Below are positions 7,381 to 15,992 of a DNA stretch of 38,669 bases, in pieces (the stretch's first letter is position 1; each line of letters starts with the position of its first letter). A model generated the notes under the pieces. That model did not search any database. It was not told the DNA's origin and was given only the letters and a program-made list of their open reading frames with translations. The stretch comes from Bacteroidales bacterium (GTDB taxonomy: Bacteria; Bacteroidota; Bacteroidia; Bacteroidales; P3): positions 1-38,669 of the forward strand of contig CAAGNU010000019.1 of assembly GCA_900771365.1 (NCBI GenBank), in the 5' to 3' direction. Position numbers and translations under genes: made by a program.

Positions 7381-8877
7381 TTAAGAACGTATGGCACCTA
7401 TGCTCTGGAGCGAAGCCTGTAGAGCGGCATCGTTGTCGCTTATCACCATCAGCTTATCGCCAAGCAGCAGATGCGTCTTGCCCGTGGGGACGAAATAGCT
7501 GTCGCCCCTGCGCACCATGATCACCAGCGTGCTCTCTGGGATGGAATAGTCCATCAGGCGACAGCCGTGGCGCAGCACCTCCTCGGTGATAGTCACCTCG
7601 CACGTCGCCGACTTAATCTCCTCCTGAAACTCAATATCAAAATTGCTGATCAGATGCTCGGGCTCAGGCTCGTCAGCCACCTTGAGCCATCTGCCCACCA
7701 TAGAGAGCGTGCTGCCCTGCAGCACCAACGAAATCAGCGTGCAGACAAACACGATGTTGAAAATCTCGTCGGCATGGGGCACCGCCTCGGCACGGCACAA
7801 GATGGCAAAGATGATGGGCACCGCGCCCCGCAGTCCGCACCACGAGACAAAGAGCTTGTCGCGGAAGTCGTATTTTCTAAACGGTATCAGCGAGAGGAAG
7901 ACGCTCAGCGGCCGCGTCACAAAAATCATCATCAGGCTGATGAGGATGCTGGGCAAAATCACCCCGCGCCACGTCAGCTCGCTGGGATTCACCAAGAGAC
8001 CCAGCGTGAGGAACATCGTGAGCTGACCAAGCCACGACACACCCTCGAAGAAGTTCCGCGTAGAACGCTTATGGACAAAGCGGCTGTTGCCAAACACCAG
8101 TCCGCCGATATAGACAGCCAGATAGCTGTTGCCCTTCAGATAATAGCTTGCGCCGAAAATGAAGATGCACGACGAAAGCACCAGGATGGGATAGAGCGAA
8201 GGATTGTCGATCTTCAGCCTGTTGATGAACCACACCAGCCCCTTGCCCAAGAGCCATCCCACCACGGCACCCACGATAATCTGCACAAAGACCATCGCGA
8301 TGGCCGCCGCATAGTTCGGCTCCCCCTGAGCCGTGGCAAGGGAGATGAGCGTGATAGTCAGCACGTATGCCATGGGGTCGTTGCTGCCGCTCTCCAACTC
8401 CAAGGCGGGCTTGAGGCCGTGCTTCAAGTTCAGTCCCTTCGAGCGCAGGATAGAGAAGACCGAAGCCGAATCGGTCGAGGACATCGTGCTGGCCAGCAGC
8501 AGCGAGGCCAGGAAGCCTATCGTGCCGCCCAGCGCGGTCTTATCCACAATCAGCCAGATGCCGAAACCCGTGGCAAAAGCCGTGATGAGCACACCCAGCG
8601 TGGCCAGCGTGATGCCAGGGCCGAGCACAGGCTTGATATCGCAAATCTTCGTATCCATGCCGCCCGAAAAAAGAATGATGCACAGCGCCACCGTGCCGAT
8701 AGCTTGCGCCACGCGGATGCTGTCGAACTGGATGCCCAGCCCATCTACACCAAAGAACATACCCACCACCAGAAAGAGCAGCAGCACGGGCACGCCCAGC
8801 TTGCTGCTGGCCTTGCTCACGATGATGCTCGCAAAAAAAAGCAGCGAGATAACGAGGAGGAAAAGTTCTACTTGCAT
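7381..8877 (-). CDS. CPA1-type potassium/proton antiporter with C-terminal TrkA_C domain
   Basis: This 498-residue inner-membrane antiporter of the NhaP2/CvrA type exchanges K+ (or Na+) for H+. About 12 hydrophobic segments (residues 1-380) include conserved family stretches (LFSGGMDT, ASTMSSTDSASVFSIL, ELESGSNDPMAYVLT, and WCGLRGAVPIIFA). The SND and TDSA acidic residues are expected to bind the ion. The C-terminal 80 residues form a TrkA_C-like regulatory domain (YSIPESTLVIMVRRGDSYFVPTGKTHLLLGDKLMVI). I chose the ATG at 8877 (MQVELFLL) because the upstream in-frame codons from 8943 add 22 polar residues before the first membrane helix. A -7 box lies 115 bp upstream. Confidence 0.92.
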   Translation of the reverse strand: MQVELFLLVISLLFFASIIVSKASSKLGVPVLLLFLVVGMFFGVDGLGIQFDSIRVAQAIGTVALCIILFSGGMDTKICDIKPVLGPGITLATLGVLITAFATGFGIWLIVDKTALGGTIGFLASLLLASTMSSTDSASVFSILRSKGLNLKHGLKPALELESGSNDPMAYVLTITLISLATAQGEPNYAAAIAMVFVQIIVGAVVGWLLGKGLVWFINRLKIDNPSLYPILVLSSCIFIFGASYYLKGNSYLAVYIGGLVFGNSRFVHKRSTRNFFEGVSWLGQLTMFLTLGLLVNPSELTWRGVILPSILISLMMIFVTRPLSVFLSLIPFRKYDFRDKLFVSWCGLRGAVPIIFAILCRAEAVPHADEIFNIVFVCTLISLVLQGSTLSMVGRWLKVADEPEPEHLISNFDIEFQEEIKSATCEVTITEEVLRHGCRLMDYSIPESTLVIMVRRGDSYFVPTGKTHLLLGDKLMVISDNDAALQASLQSIGAIRS

Positions 8878-8991
8878 AACAATATTCAGTTTGTATGTTT
8901 CTAAAAATAACCTCTTCCCATTCACCAACAGCCAATTGCACAAAGCCCATCCCCGCAGTTACGCCTCATAGCCGCAACATGAACGAAAATG

Positions 8992-8999
8992 CAAAGATA
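8992..8999 (-). promoter_or_regulatory. -7 promoter box upstream of the antiporter
   Basis: TATCTTTG fits TAnnTTTG, with TTGG (9019-9022) in the -33 position. A second box, TACCTTTG (9193-9200), lies further upstream and could be an extra start. The leader to the antiporter ATG would be about 110 nt. Confidence 0.55.
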
Positions 9000-9333
9000 C
9001 GAAAAATTTTCCAATTCACCAACTCCACACCCGAAAAACCCCATATCGAAAAAATAACCCCACACCCACCCCTTCACCACCACAGCTGTCATTCCCACCA
9101 CCACATCACTACTAATGATGTTGTCACCCACCCCTTGCGGAGCACCCATAGAGGAAAGCCTATTTTATCCGTTTTGCCAAAATTTGATTGTGCAAAGGTA
9201 CGCATTTATATTGATATATCGACAATGTTTTTTCGATTATCCTTTGTTTTAACGTTTTCCGTCTTTAGGGGATGTTGTTGTGGCGGCTTTGGGAACCCGA
9301 TTTGGAGTCCTTTACTTGGCATCGAAAATATGT

Positions 9334-9417
9334 ATTCGACTCATTCTATTCATTCGACTGGGTAACCTTTTTGTTTGAAATATAGTGCGATAGCAGTCGA
9401 ATAGAATGAGTCGAATG
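9334..9417. repeat. palindromic 9-mer element, copy 1
   Basis: The left arm starts ATTCGACTCATTCTATTC (9334-9351) and recurs in inverse orientation at 9396-9417, with a 4-nt length difference. The arms consist of 9-bp TCGAATGAG-type units. The loop contains GAAATATAG, which resembles GAAACATAG in the loop of the copy at 37696-37784. Confidence 0.65.
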
Positions 9418-9621
9418 CCTTTTCGATTGAGGGGGATTTGTATAATTGTATAATCGGTTTTTGGTGGATATGTGCATTTGTGTGCCGAAAATGGATTGTA
9501 TATTATACAAACATGTATGGCGGATTGGGGTGAGGGCGAAGGAGATTTTCCGAGGTTGAACCGCAGCTTCGCCGAAGGCAGGCGGAAGGTACGCTTTAAC
9601 ATTTCTCATGCTTCGCCCTGG

Positions 9622-9665
9622 GAGCGGAGGTAGAGCGAAGGTACGGCGAAGGAAGGGCGGAGCTT
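9622..9665 (+). repeat. 11-bp-period repeat, four units
   Basis: Four consecutive 11-mers run without gaps (GAGCGGAGGTA, GAGCGAAGGTA, CGGCGAAGGAA, GGGCGGAGCTT), followed by CTTTG. The array closely matches the one at 38001-38044. Confidence 0.75.
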
Positions 9666-9833
9666 CTTTGGGCCGTTTTCGTCTCTTTCAGTCTCTCGAT
9701 TTTAACATTTGCCAACTGGCCAGCACGGAGCTGGGTCATTTAGCTTCGCAATGCGAGCCAGGCTGCTCGGAGCTGGAGCCATATAGCTTTCGCCTTGCGG
9801 ACAGGCGGCTTAAATGGTTCCACTCCCTGCCAG

Positions 9834-9860
9834 TCGAATGAATCGAATCAGTCGAATGAG
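9834..9860 (+). repeat. 9-bp-period TCGAATNAN array, three units
   Basis: Three exact 9-mers lie head to tail (TCGAATGAA, TCGAATCAG, TCGAATGAG), 60 bp beyond the 3' end of nadK. Confidence 0.75.
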
Positions 9861-9919
9861 GTATGTATTCTTTTTAATGGCTACGGCTCCCAGCGGGGCG
9901 AATGGGGCGTTTCGACGCT

Positions 9920-10891
9920 TTACTGGAAGTTCCAGCCGAGTTTCTGGTGGATGGCGCTGAAGAAGCTTTGGTTGTGCAGACGCACGAGGCTGACGGTGAA
10001 GGTTTCGCGGGAGAGGTTGATCTGGGTGCCACAGGGCAGGTGGAGGCGGCGGGAGTCCATGCTGAGGTTGAAGTGCGTTGGCTCGCTGGCACGTTCCTGA
10101 TGGGTGACGAGGCGGAGCTTGGCGCTGTCGGGGACGATGATGGGACGGAGGGTGAGGTTGTGCGCCCCGATGGGGGTGATGACGAAGCAGCCGCTGTTGG
10201 GGGTGAGGATGGGACCGCCGCAGCTGAGGGAGTAGGCCGTGGAGCCCGTGGGGGTAGCCACGATGAGACCGTCGCCCGAATAGGTGGCCACAAAGTCGTC
10301 GTCAACAAAGAGCTCGGTACGCATGAGGGGACCGTCGTCCAATCGGTGGAGGGAGACCTCGTTAAGAGCGTATGTTGGGAATTGAGAATTGCCTTCTTGT
10401 GAATTGTGAATTAACTTCGTTGACGTCTCTTGCGCTCGGCATATTCCAAGCGAGCTTGGCTTCTGCTCTCGCTTTTGAGACGTTGAGAATTGTGAATTGT
10501 GGCTGACGCGGTCATTTGTTATTTCACTATCCACAGTTTCGATGTGCAGGAGGGTGCGGGGCTCGACGGTGTAGCGGCCGGTGAGGAGGTCGGAGACGAT
10601 AGTGTTGAGGTCGTTGCGTCCTGCCGTGGTGAGGAAGCCGAGGTGGCCGAAGTTGATGCCGAGGACGGGTATGTTGCGGTTACCGATGAGGTGGACGGAG
10701 CTGAGGAGGGTGCCGTCGCCACCGATAGAGAAGAGGAAGTCGTAATGGCCCTTGGGGAGGCTGTCGGAGACCTCCTCGGTCTCGACGCCGCTCTGATGCA
10801 GCAGGTCGGTGAGCACTTGGAGCTGTTGGCGCGGCGAGTCGCCGTGGCAATATTGGTCTGTGAGATACCTGACGTAGAGCGCTATTTTCAT
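9920..10891 (-). CDS. nadK: NAD kinase with an in-frame repeat insertion
   Basis: This 323-residue enzyme makes NADP from NAD and ATP in the cytoplasm. The catalytic GGDGT motif is at residues 57-61. The NE pair of YALNEVSLHR (177-178) and TPTGSTAYSLSCGGPILTP (residues 213-231) are intact, so activity is expected. The family is normally about 290 residues in this group. The extra length comes from residues about 121-173, a polar low-complexity stretch encoded by a structured DNA repeat (10377-10502) that also occurs at 12401-12513. It falls at the variable loop just before the NE strand. The ATG at 10891 directly begins the first Rossmann strand (MKIALYVRYL). It follows the T9SS gene by 43 bp. 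Confidence 0.95.
   Translation of the reverse strand: MKIALYVRYLTDQYCHGDSPRQQLQVLTDLLHQSGVETEEVSDSLPKGHYDFLFSIGGDGTLLSSVHLIGNRNIPVLGINFGHLGFLTTAGRNDLNTIVSDLLTGRYTVEPRTLLHIETVDSEITNDRVSHNSQFSTSQKREQKPSSLGICRAQETSTKLIHNSQEGNSQFPTYALNEVSLHRLDDGPLMRTELFVDDDFVATYSGDGLIVATPTGSTAYSLSCGGPILTPNSGCFVITPIGAHNLTLRPIIVPDSAKLRLVTHQERASEPTHFNLSMDSRRLHLPCGTQINLSRETFTVSLVRLHNQSFFSAIHQKLGWNFQ
10377..10502 (-). repeat. structured palindromic repeat inserted in nadK, copy A
   Basis: The outer stem ACGTCTC (10423-10429) / GAGACGT (10477-10483) encloses the hairpin CCAAG-CGAG-CTTGG (10446-10459). GAATTGN heptads lie on both sides. The offsets between the four arms (0, 23, 32 and 54 nt) are the same as in copy B. 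The frame stays open through it on the minus strand, adding about 45-50 residues to NAD kinase. Confidence 0.85.
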
Positions 10892-10934
10892 GATGATTTA
10901 GTATTATATTGTGGCTGCTATAGATTGTATAGAT

Positions 10935-12443
10935 TTACTTGATGAGTGTTATGGTGCCGAGGTGGTTTCGGACGGAGCCGTCGGTGTGGCGGCAGATAAT
11001 GGAATATACGTATGTGCCTTGCGACTGCGGGACGCCCTGGCAGGTGCCGTCCCAGCAGGCGGAGGGGTCGGAGGTGTGGAAAATGTGCTCGCCGCGGCGG
11101 TTATAGATGTTGAGGCTGTAGCCGTCGGGGATGAGGGCGAGGAAATGGGGGCAGAACTGGCCGTTAGGCCCATCGCCATAGATGATGACGTTGGGGAGGA
11201 AGGCCGCGGGGTCCACCAGCTCAGGGAGGAGGAGGAGCACGGTGTCGGAGAGCTTAACCCATTGTCCACAACGGTCGTACATGCCGACGCGATAGCTGTA
11301 GCTGGTAGCGGCACGGCTCACATCGAGGTCGGCATAGACAAAGGCGGGGTCGCCGTTCATCGTGAAACGGTCGTATTCGATGAAATCTTCACTAGCGTTC
11401 TGACAACGATAAAGGATGAGGGTGTCGGAGAGGAAGGCGGGGTCGATGTCGAACATGAGCTCGACGGCGGGCTGCGAGATGTCGTAGCGCACCTGCGAGA
11501 TAGTGAGGCGCTCGGCCGTGTCGCCAAAGGTGAAACGGAAGAGGGTGGGCAGCGAAAGGGCTGTGAGGGTGTCGGAGCTGTTGCTAACCTCGAGCCAGCC
11601 ATAGACCTCGGCCACGACTGGGTCGTTGATGAGGGTGTCCATGAAGTAGGGGCCTTCGGCATCGAAGTCAAAATGATAGAGGCTGTCGCCTATGCGGAGA
11701 CAAAGACGGTAGCGGCCCACGCTGTCGGGCATGTTGATGTAGGAGTTCCAGCTGGCATGGAGCAGCCGCGAGCAGCTGTCGGCATGGAGCGTGAGGACGG
11801 GGTTGTGGTAATAGGGCGTGAGAGGGCTGGCCTGATAGCAGCTGTCGAAGGCGAGGATGCGGAAGCTGTGCTCAGAAGCGGCGCCGCTGATTTCCTGCGG
11901 ACAGAGATAGGAGGTGCTGAGACGGCCCCAGACGGTGTCGTAGTCGCGACAAGGGCTGCCGCTACAGATGTAGTAGCCCATCACATCGGTGTCGGGGCTA
12001 GGCTTCCAGCTAAGGCGGATGCGCTGTTCGAGGGTATCGACCGAACAGAGGCGAAGGGCACAGGGCGCCGTGGGGAGGTTGTCCTGATGATAGAGACCCA
12101 CGGTGTCGGAAAGCAGCGTGGTGCTATCCGAAGTGACGGCCTCGACATAATAGTTGACCGTGTCGGCACAGATAGTTCTGCGGAGGGTGTCGAGGAAGGA
12201 GGGAGTCGAAAGTCGAATGATATTATGATACTCCTCGCCCGGATACTGCCGATAGAGGGTGTAATGCTCTACGTCTGGCACCTCGTCCCAGCTAAGGAAG
12301 CTGACATGGGGCGAGACCACCGAGGCGGTTTGGATGCGGAAAGAGCCTTGCGCCTGAGAAGCGACCACGAAGCAGAGCATGAGCGAAGCAAAAGCGAGTA
12401 TTTGAATTGAGAATTGAGAATTGGGAATTACCTTCGGTGACAT
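10935..12443 (-). CDS. secreted protein with T9SS/gliding-motility-type C-terminal domain
   Basis: From the ATG at 12443 the product has 502 residues. It starts with a Sec signal whose core is ILAFASLMLCFVVASQAQ. Beta-sandwich, fibronectin-III-like segments follow (for example FLSWDEVPDVEHYTLYR and LSWKPSPDTDVMGYYI). The last 85 residues are a gliding-motility-associated C-terminal domain (PNVIIYGDGPNGQF, YNRRGEHIFHTSDPSACWDGT, QGTYVYSIICRHTDG, HLGTITLIK). That domain routes cargo through the type IX secretion system, so the protein is probably cell-surface or extracellular. The frame stays open to 12611, but that would place about 70 non-signal residues before the signal, encoded largely by repeat copy B, so an internal start (12443 or 12452) is preferred. 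The ligand is unknown. Confidence 0.8.
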   Translation of the reverse strand: MSPKVIPNSQFSIQILAFASLMLCFVVASQAQGSFRIQTASVVSPHVSFLSWDEVPDVEHYTLYRQYPGEEYHNIIRLSTPSFLDTLRRTICADTVNYYVEAVTSDSTTLLSDTVGLYHQDNLPTAPCALRLCSVDTLEQRIRLSWKPSPDTDVMGYYICSGSPCRDYDTVWGRLSTSYLCPQEISGAASEHSFRILAFDSCYQASPLTPYYHNPVLTLHADSCSRLLHASWNSYINMPDSVGRYRLCLRIGDSLYHFDFDAEGPYFMDTLINDPVVAEVYGWLEVSNSSDTLTALSLPTLFRFTFGDTAERLTISQVRYDISQPAVELMFDIDPAFLSDTLILYRCQNASEDFIEYDRFTMNGDPAFVYADLDVSRAATSYSYRVGMYDRCGQWVKLSDTVLLLLPELVDPAAFLPNVIIYGDGPNGQFCPHFLALIPDGYSLNIYNRRGEHIFHTSDPSACWDGTCQGVPQSQGTYVYSIICRHTDGSVRNHLGTITLIK

Positions 12444-12513
12444 TGCCTGCATTCGGCATAATCCGAGCAAGCTCGGCTTCTGCTCTCTCTTTTGCAATGT
12501 TGAGAATCGGGCG
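12401..12513 (-). repeat. structured palindromic repeat, copy B, at the start of the T9SS gene
   Basis: The outer stem ACATTGC (12440-12446) / GCAATGT (12494-12500) encloses the hairpin CCGAG-CAAG-CTCGG (12463-12476). GAATTGA/GAATTGG heptads lie at 12404-12430 and a GCGGGAGCCGTC core follows at 12511-12522. Arm spacing equals copy A. Four paired positions differ from copy A by compensatory changes. The element spans the likely start codon. Confidence 0.85.
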
Positions 12514-12626
12514 GGAGCCGTCTTGGATGGTTGCAGCATATTTCCGTGATGGTTGGCACGAGCCAGCTTGAAGGCTTGAAGGACTGGTATTATGGCTTCT
12601 ATAGCTTTCATAGCATGGATTGTTGG

Positions 12627-14450
12627 CTATTTAATCGACTGCATTTGTACCAACTGATAGTAACGGCCTTTGAGGTCCATAAGCTGCTCGTGGGTGCCGC
12701 GCTCCACGATACGGCCCTGCTCAACCACCACGATGAGGTCGGCATGGCGGATGGTGGAGAGGCGGTGAGCAATAACAAGTGCGGTACGGCCAGAGAGAAG
12801 GGTGTCGAGAGCCTGCTGCACGAGACGTTCGCTCTCGGTGTCGAGCGCACTTGTGGCCTCGTCGAAGATGAGCAGCCGCGGATTGGCCAAGACGGCGCGA
12901 GCGATAGAGAGACGCTGCCGCTGTCCGCCGCTGAGGAGTGAGCCCCCATCGCCGATAAAGGTGTCGTAGCCTTGGGGCTGCTGCATGATGAAGTCGTGGG
13001 CATGAGCTATCTGGGCAGCACGAATAATCTGCTCCATCGAAGCATCGGGGAACCCGAAGGCGATATTGTTCCGAATGGTGTCGTTGAAGAGGTCGGTCTG
13101 CTGCGAGACCACACCGATATGCTGCCGCAAAGAGGCCGGCGAATACGAAGTGATGGGAGTCCCGTCGAGAAGGATAGCGCCACTATTGCAGTCGTAGAAA
13201 CGCATCAGCAAGTCGGCCAAGGTGCTCTTGCCCGAGCCCGAGCTGCCCACAAGGGCCACCGTGGAGCCACAAGGGATGGTGAGGTTGATATCGTGTAACA
13301 CCTCGACATCCGGGATATAGCCGAAGCAGACGTGTCGGAACTCGACCTCACTTTTCAACCCTTCAAAAGGAATGCCCGCATCAGAGGTGACCAAAGTGGG
13401 GTCGGAGGGGCAAAGCTCCTCGTCGAGAAGGCTCTGCAAACGATCGACACAGGCTCGTCCCTTTTTGATTTGCGAGATGGCCGTGGTGAGCTCTTTTGAA
13501 GGAGGTATCATCAGCACGAACATCATGATGTACGAGACGAAGAGTTCGGACGAAAGTCCCGCATCACCCCGCAGCACCATGCTGGAACCGAAAAGCAGAA
13601 TGCCAATCACAACACAGTTGCCCAAAAAGTCGCTCACAGGCGAAGAGAGGTCGATACGGCGCAACACACGCGTGCGAAGCCGCGCATACTGGCTGTCGAT
13701 TTTTTGGAAACGGCGGTTGGAAAACTCTATAGCAGTATAAGCCTTGACCACTTTGAGGCCCATGATAGTCTCCTCCATGAGCGAGGTTAGGAACGCATTC
13801 ATCTCCTGAAGCTTCCGCGAAGAACGACGCAGCCGGTGTGTGAGACCCGAAATCACAAAGACAATAATGGGGAGCATACAAAGGACGAAGATCGTGAGGC
13901 GGGTGCTGATATAGAACAGCATAACGAGGTACAGCACCATGCTGACGATAGCGGTAACAAGCTGCTGCACAGAGCCCATGATGCTCTCGTCATACTCCAC
14001 AATATCGCCACCGAAACGTGCAAGGAGGTCACCTTTGCGATTTACCCCAAAATAGGAAAGCGGGAGGCGCAGCACCTTCTTGAAAAGGCTGTTGCGAATG
14101 TCGCGCACAACCCTGCACCTTACCACGGACATCTGCACCAACGAGAGGTAGCTGAAAATATTCTTCAGCGCATAAAGTCCGAAGAGTATAAGCGAGAAAT
14201 AAATCAAAGCCTTCTCGGCGCCGAAAGTGATGAGCCACGCATAGAGCTTCTGCAGCCCTTGCGAGAGGAGGCTGGCATCCGTGGAGGGCACAGTAGCGAC
14301 AGCCTCAGCCGGAGGGAAGAGCAGCTTGAGAAAGTCGGCCACAGATAGTGCCGTGGCCATCGTGAACAGCACCGAAAGCACCACAAAGACACCATACGCC
14401 ACCATACGAGCAGCATACGGACGCATATATTTTACGGTGAAATTCGACAT
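12627..14450 (-). CDS. MsbA-like ABC exporter (fused permease and ATPase)
   Basis: The protein has 607 residues. The N-terminal half (about 1-330) has six membrane helices typical of type IV ABC exporters. The C-terminal half has Walker A GSSGSGKST (402-410), the Q-loop VVSQQTDLF, signature LSGGQ (506-510), Walker B LLIFDE (526-531) and the switch His in VIAHRLST. It would work as a homodimer in the inner membrane. Lipid A or another lipid or drug is the usual cargo of such half-transporters, but the substrate cannot be read from the sequence. A hairpin lies upstream, between this gene and purB. The T9SS gene follows downstream, separated by repeat copy B. Confidence 0.9.
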   Translation of the reverse strand: MSNFTVKYMRPYAARMVAYGVFVVLSVLFTMATALSVADFLKLLFPPAEAVATVPSTDASLLSQGLQKLYAWLITFGAEKALIYFSLILFGLYALKNIFSYLSLVQMSVVRCRVVRDIRNSLFKKVLRLPLSYFGVNRKGDLLARFGGDIVEYDESIMGSVQQLVTAIVSMVLYLVMLFYISTRLTIFVLCMLPIIVFVISGLTHRLRRSSRKLQEMNAFLTSLMEETIMGLKVVKAYTAIEFSNRRFQKIDSQYARLRTRVLRRIDLSSPVSDFLGNCVVIGILLFGSSMVLRGDAGLSSELFVSYIMMFVLMIPPSKELTTAISQIKKGRACVDRLQSLLDEELCPSDPTLVTSDAGIPFEGLKSEVEFRHVCFGYIPDVEVLHDINLTIPCGSTVALVGSSGSGKSTLADLLMRFYDCNSGAILLDGTPITSYSPASLRQHIGVVSQQTDLFNDTIRNNIAFGFPDASMEQIIRAAQIAHAHDFIMQQPQGYDTFIGDGGSLLSGGQRQRLSIARAVLANPRLLIFDEATSALDTESERLVQQALDTLLSGRTALVIAHRLSTIRHADLIVVVEQGRIVERGTHEQLMDLKGRYYQLVQMQSIK

Positions 14451-14556
14451 GGTTCTTCTCTCTTACTGATTTTTTCCGTCCCAAGTGAGGTCTGCCACAA
14501 CAGCATGAGAACATTTTACAGGATTCAGTTCCCACCTGAGTGCCGTCAATAAATGA

Positions 14557-14598
14557 GTTGCCACACAAAGGCTTTAAAGAAAAGCCTTGTGCGGCAAC
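14557..14598 (-). terminator. long hairpin after purB, possible terminator or attenuator
   Basis: GTTGCC-A-CACAA-A-GGCTTT pairs with its near-perfect inverse copy (14577-14598), with one mismatch and one bulge. On the minus strand it starts 14 nt after the purB stop. It is followed by TCATTTATT rather than a strict T-run, so termination efficiency is uncertain. Confidence 0.6.
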
Positions 14599-14611
14599 AC
14601 AATATTACATT

Positions 14612-15967
14612 TTAGTTGACCTTATAGCCTAAGTAGTTGTGAGGAGTGAGGGTGCGGATGCGCTCTTTGACCTCGGGAGCGACGTCGAGCGTTTCGACGA
14701 AGTCGGCGATAGTCTGGGCGGTCACCTTCTGGTTGGTACGGGTGAGTTGCTTGAGTGCCTCGTAGGGATTGGGGTAGCCCACAGAGCGGAGGATGGTCTG
14801 GATTGCCTCAGCCACGACGGCCCAGTTATTGTCGAGGTCGTCATAGATGGCCTGCTCGTTGAGGAGGAGCTTGTCCATGCCTTTGAGCAAGGAGGCCAGA
14901 GAGATGAGCGTATGGGCGATAGGCACGCCAACGTTGCGACTCACAGTGGAATCGGTAAGGTCGCGCTGCATACGGGAGATGGGAAGTTTGTGGCTGAGGT
15001 GCTCGAAGATAGCGTTTGCCAAGCCGAGATTGCCTTCGGCATTCTCGAAGTCGATAGGATTGACCTTGTGGGGCATAGCAGAGGAACCCACCTCGCCAGC
15101 CTTAATCTTCTGCTTGAAATATTCCATGGAAACGTAGGTCCAAATATCGCGGCAAAGGTCGATGAGGATGACGTTGATGCGTTTGCAGTTGTCGAAATAG
15201 GCGGCCATGTTGTCGTAGTTCTCAATCTGCGTGGTGTACTGAAGACGCTCCAAGCCAAGACTCTCAGCAACAAACTCGTTGCCGAAATTGTGCCAATCCA
15301 CCATGGGATAGGCTGCGAGATGTGCGTTGAAGTTGCCCGTGGCTCCGCCGAACTTGGCGCAGAAAGGAATCTGAGCGAAATAGTCCATCTGACGACGCAG
15401 ACGATAAGCGAAGACCATAATTTCCTTGCCGAGGGTGGTGGGAGAAGCAGGCTGGCCGTGAGTATGAGCCAGCATGGGGATGTCCTTCCACTCCTGGGCA
15501 CGCTGCTCCAAAACGGCGAGGACCTTCTCATACTGAGGCATCAAAACATCACGATGGCATTCCATCATCGAAAGCGGCACGGAAGTATTGTTAATATCCT
15601 GCGAAGTAAGGCCAAAATGGATGAACTCCTTGTAATCTTCGAGCTTGAGGATGTCGAAACGGCGCTTGATGAAATATTCAACTGCTTTCACGTCGTGGTT
15701 CGTGGTCTTCTCAATCTCTTTGATTTCAAGAGCATCGGACTCGTTGAAGTCGCGATAAATCTGACGCAGCTGCTCGACAAGTTCGGGACGCTGCGAGAAA
15801 AGTGCTGCGAGAGGCAGTTGGGGAAGTTTCCCCAAAGCGATGAAATATTCTATTTCCACGCGGACGCGGTAACGGATAAGAGCGCCTTCGGAAAAATAGG
15901 CCGCGAGGGCGTCAACTTTGTTGCGATAGCGTCCGTCGATTGGGGAGATGGCATTCAGACTGTTCAT
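14612..15967 (-). CDS. purB: adenylosuccinate lyase
   Basis: This 451-residue enzyme catalyses two steps of purine synthesis: SAICAR to AICAR plus fumarate, and adenylosuccinate to AMP plus fumarate. The superfamily signature GSSAMPHKVNPIDFENAEG is at residues 294-312 with the catalytic serine in the SSAMP loop. AHTHGQPASPTTLGKE (167-182) carries the general-acid histidine, and TSQDINNTS (121-129) lines the active site. Length and motifs match the E. coli-type PurB. It lies 25 bp after the phosphatase gene on the same strand. It is probably co-transcribed with murA and the phosphatase, as no internal promoter is evident. Confidence 0.97.
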   Translation of the reverse strand: MNSLNAISPIDGRYRNKVDALAAYFSEGALIRYRVRVEIEYFIALGKLPQLPLAALFSQRPELVEQLRQIYRDFNESDALEIKEIEKTTNHDVKAVEYFIKRRFDILKLEDYKEFIHFGLTSQDINNTSVPLSMMECHRDVLMPQYEKVLAVLEQRAQEWKDIPMLAHTHGQPASPTTLGKEIMVFAYRLRRQMDYFAQIPFCAKFGGATGNFNAHLAAYPMVDWHNFGNEFVAESLGLERLQYTTQIENYDNMAAYFDNCKRINVILIDLCRDIWTYVSMEYFKQKIKAGEVGSSAMPHKVNPIDFENAEGNLGLANAIFEHLSHKLPISRMQRDLTDSTVSRNVGVPIAHTLISLASLLKGMDKLLLNEQAIYDDLDNNWAVVAEAIQTILRSVGYPNPYEALKQLTRTNQKVTAQTIADFVETLDVAPEVKERIRTLTPHNYLGYKVN

Positions 15968-15992
15968 GACTGTGTAGTTTGTATGTTATTGT

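Larger units (their letters stand above)
8878..9919. other. 1.04-kb gene-free region rich in dispersed repeats
   Basis: No convincing coding frame is present between the antiporter and nadK. The stretch holds minus-strand promoter boxes, T-rich DNA (9200-9260), a palindromic 9-mer element (9334-9417), an 11-bp-period array (9622-9665) with related GCCGAAGG/GGCGGAAGG sequence just before it (9566-9595), and a three-unit 9-mer array (9834-9860). It looks like a sink for intergenic repeats rather than a decayed gene, since no family motif survives in any frame. Confidence 0.6.

Noticed and set aside
7471..8904. 477-codon plus-strand frame opposite the antiporter
   Set aside because: The product is His/Arg/Gln-rich with no fold-like pattern, while the minus strand encodes a clear CPA1 antiporter.
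9608..10100. Short plus-strand frames over the 9-mer and 11-mer arrays
   Set aside because: The Ser-Asn-Glu/Gln repeats in the translation only mirror the 9-bp DNA period. There is no start signal and no partner gene.
10911..12410. 499-codon plus-strand frame opposite the T9SS gene
   Set aside because: The product is Val/Gly/Glu-rich, the mirror of the minus-strand gene, which has a signal peptide and a recognised C-terminal domain.
12444..12611. Longer N-terminus of the T9SS protein starting at 12611
   Set aside because: It would put about 70 residues, largely repeat-encoded, before a normal Sec signal peptide. An internal start is more likely.
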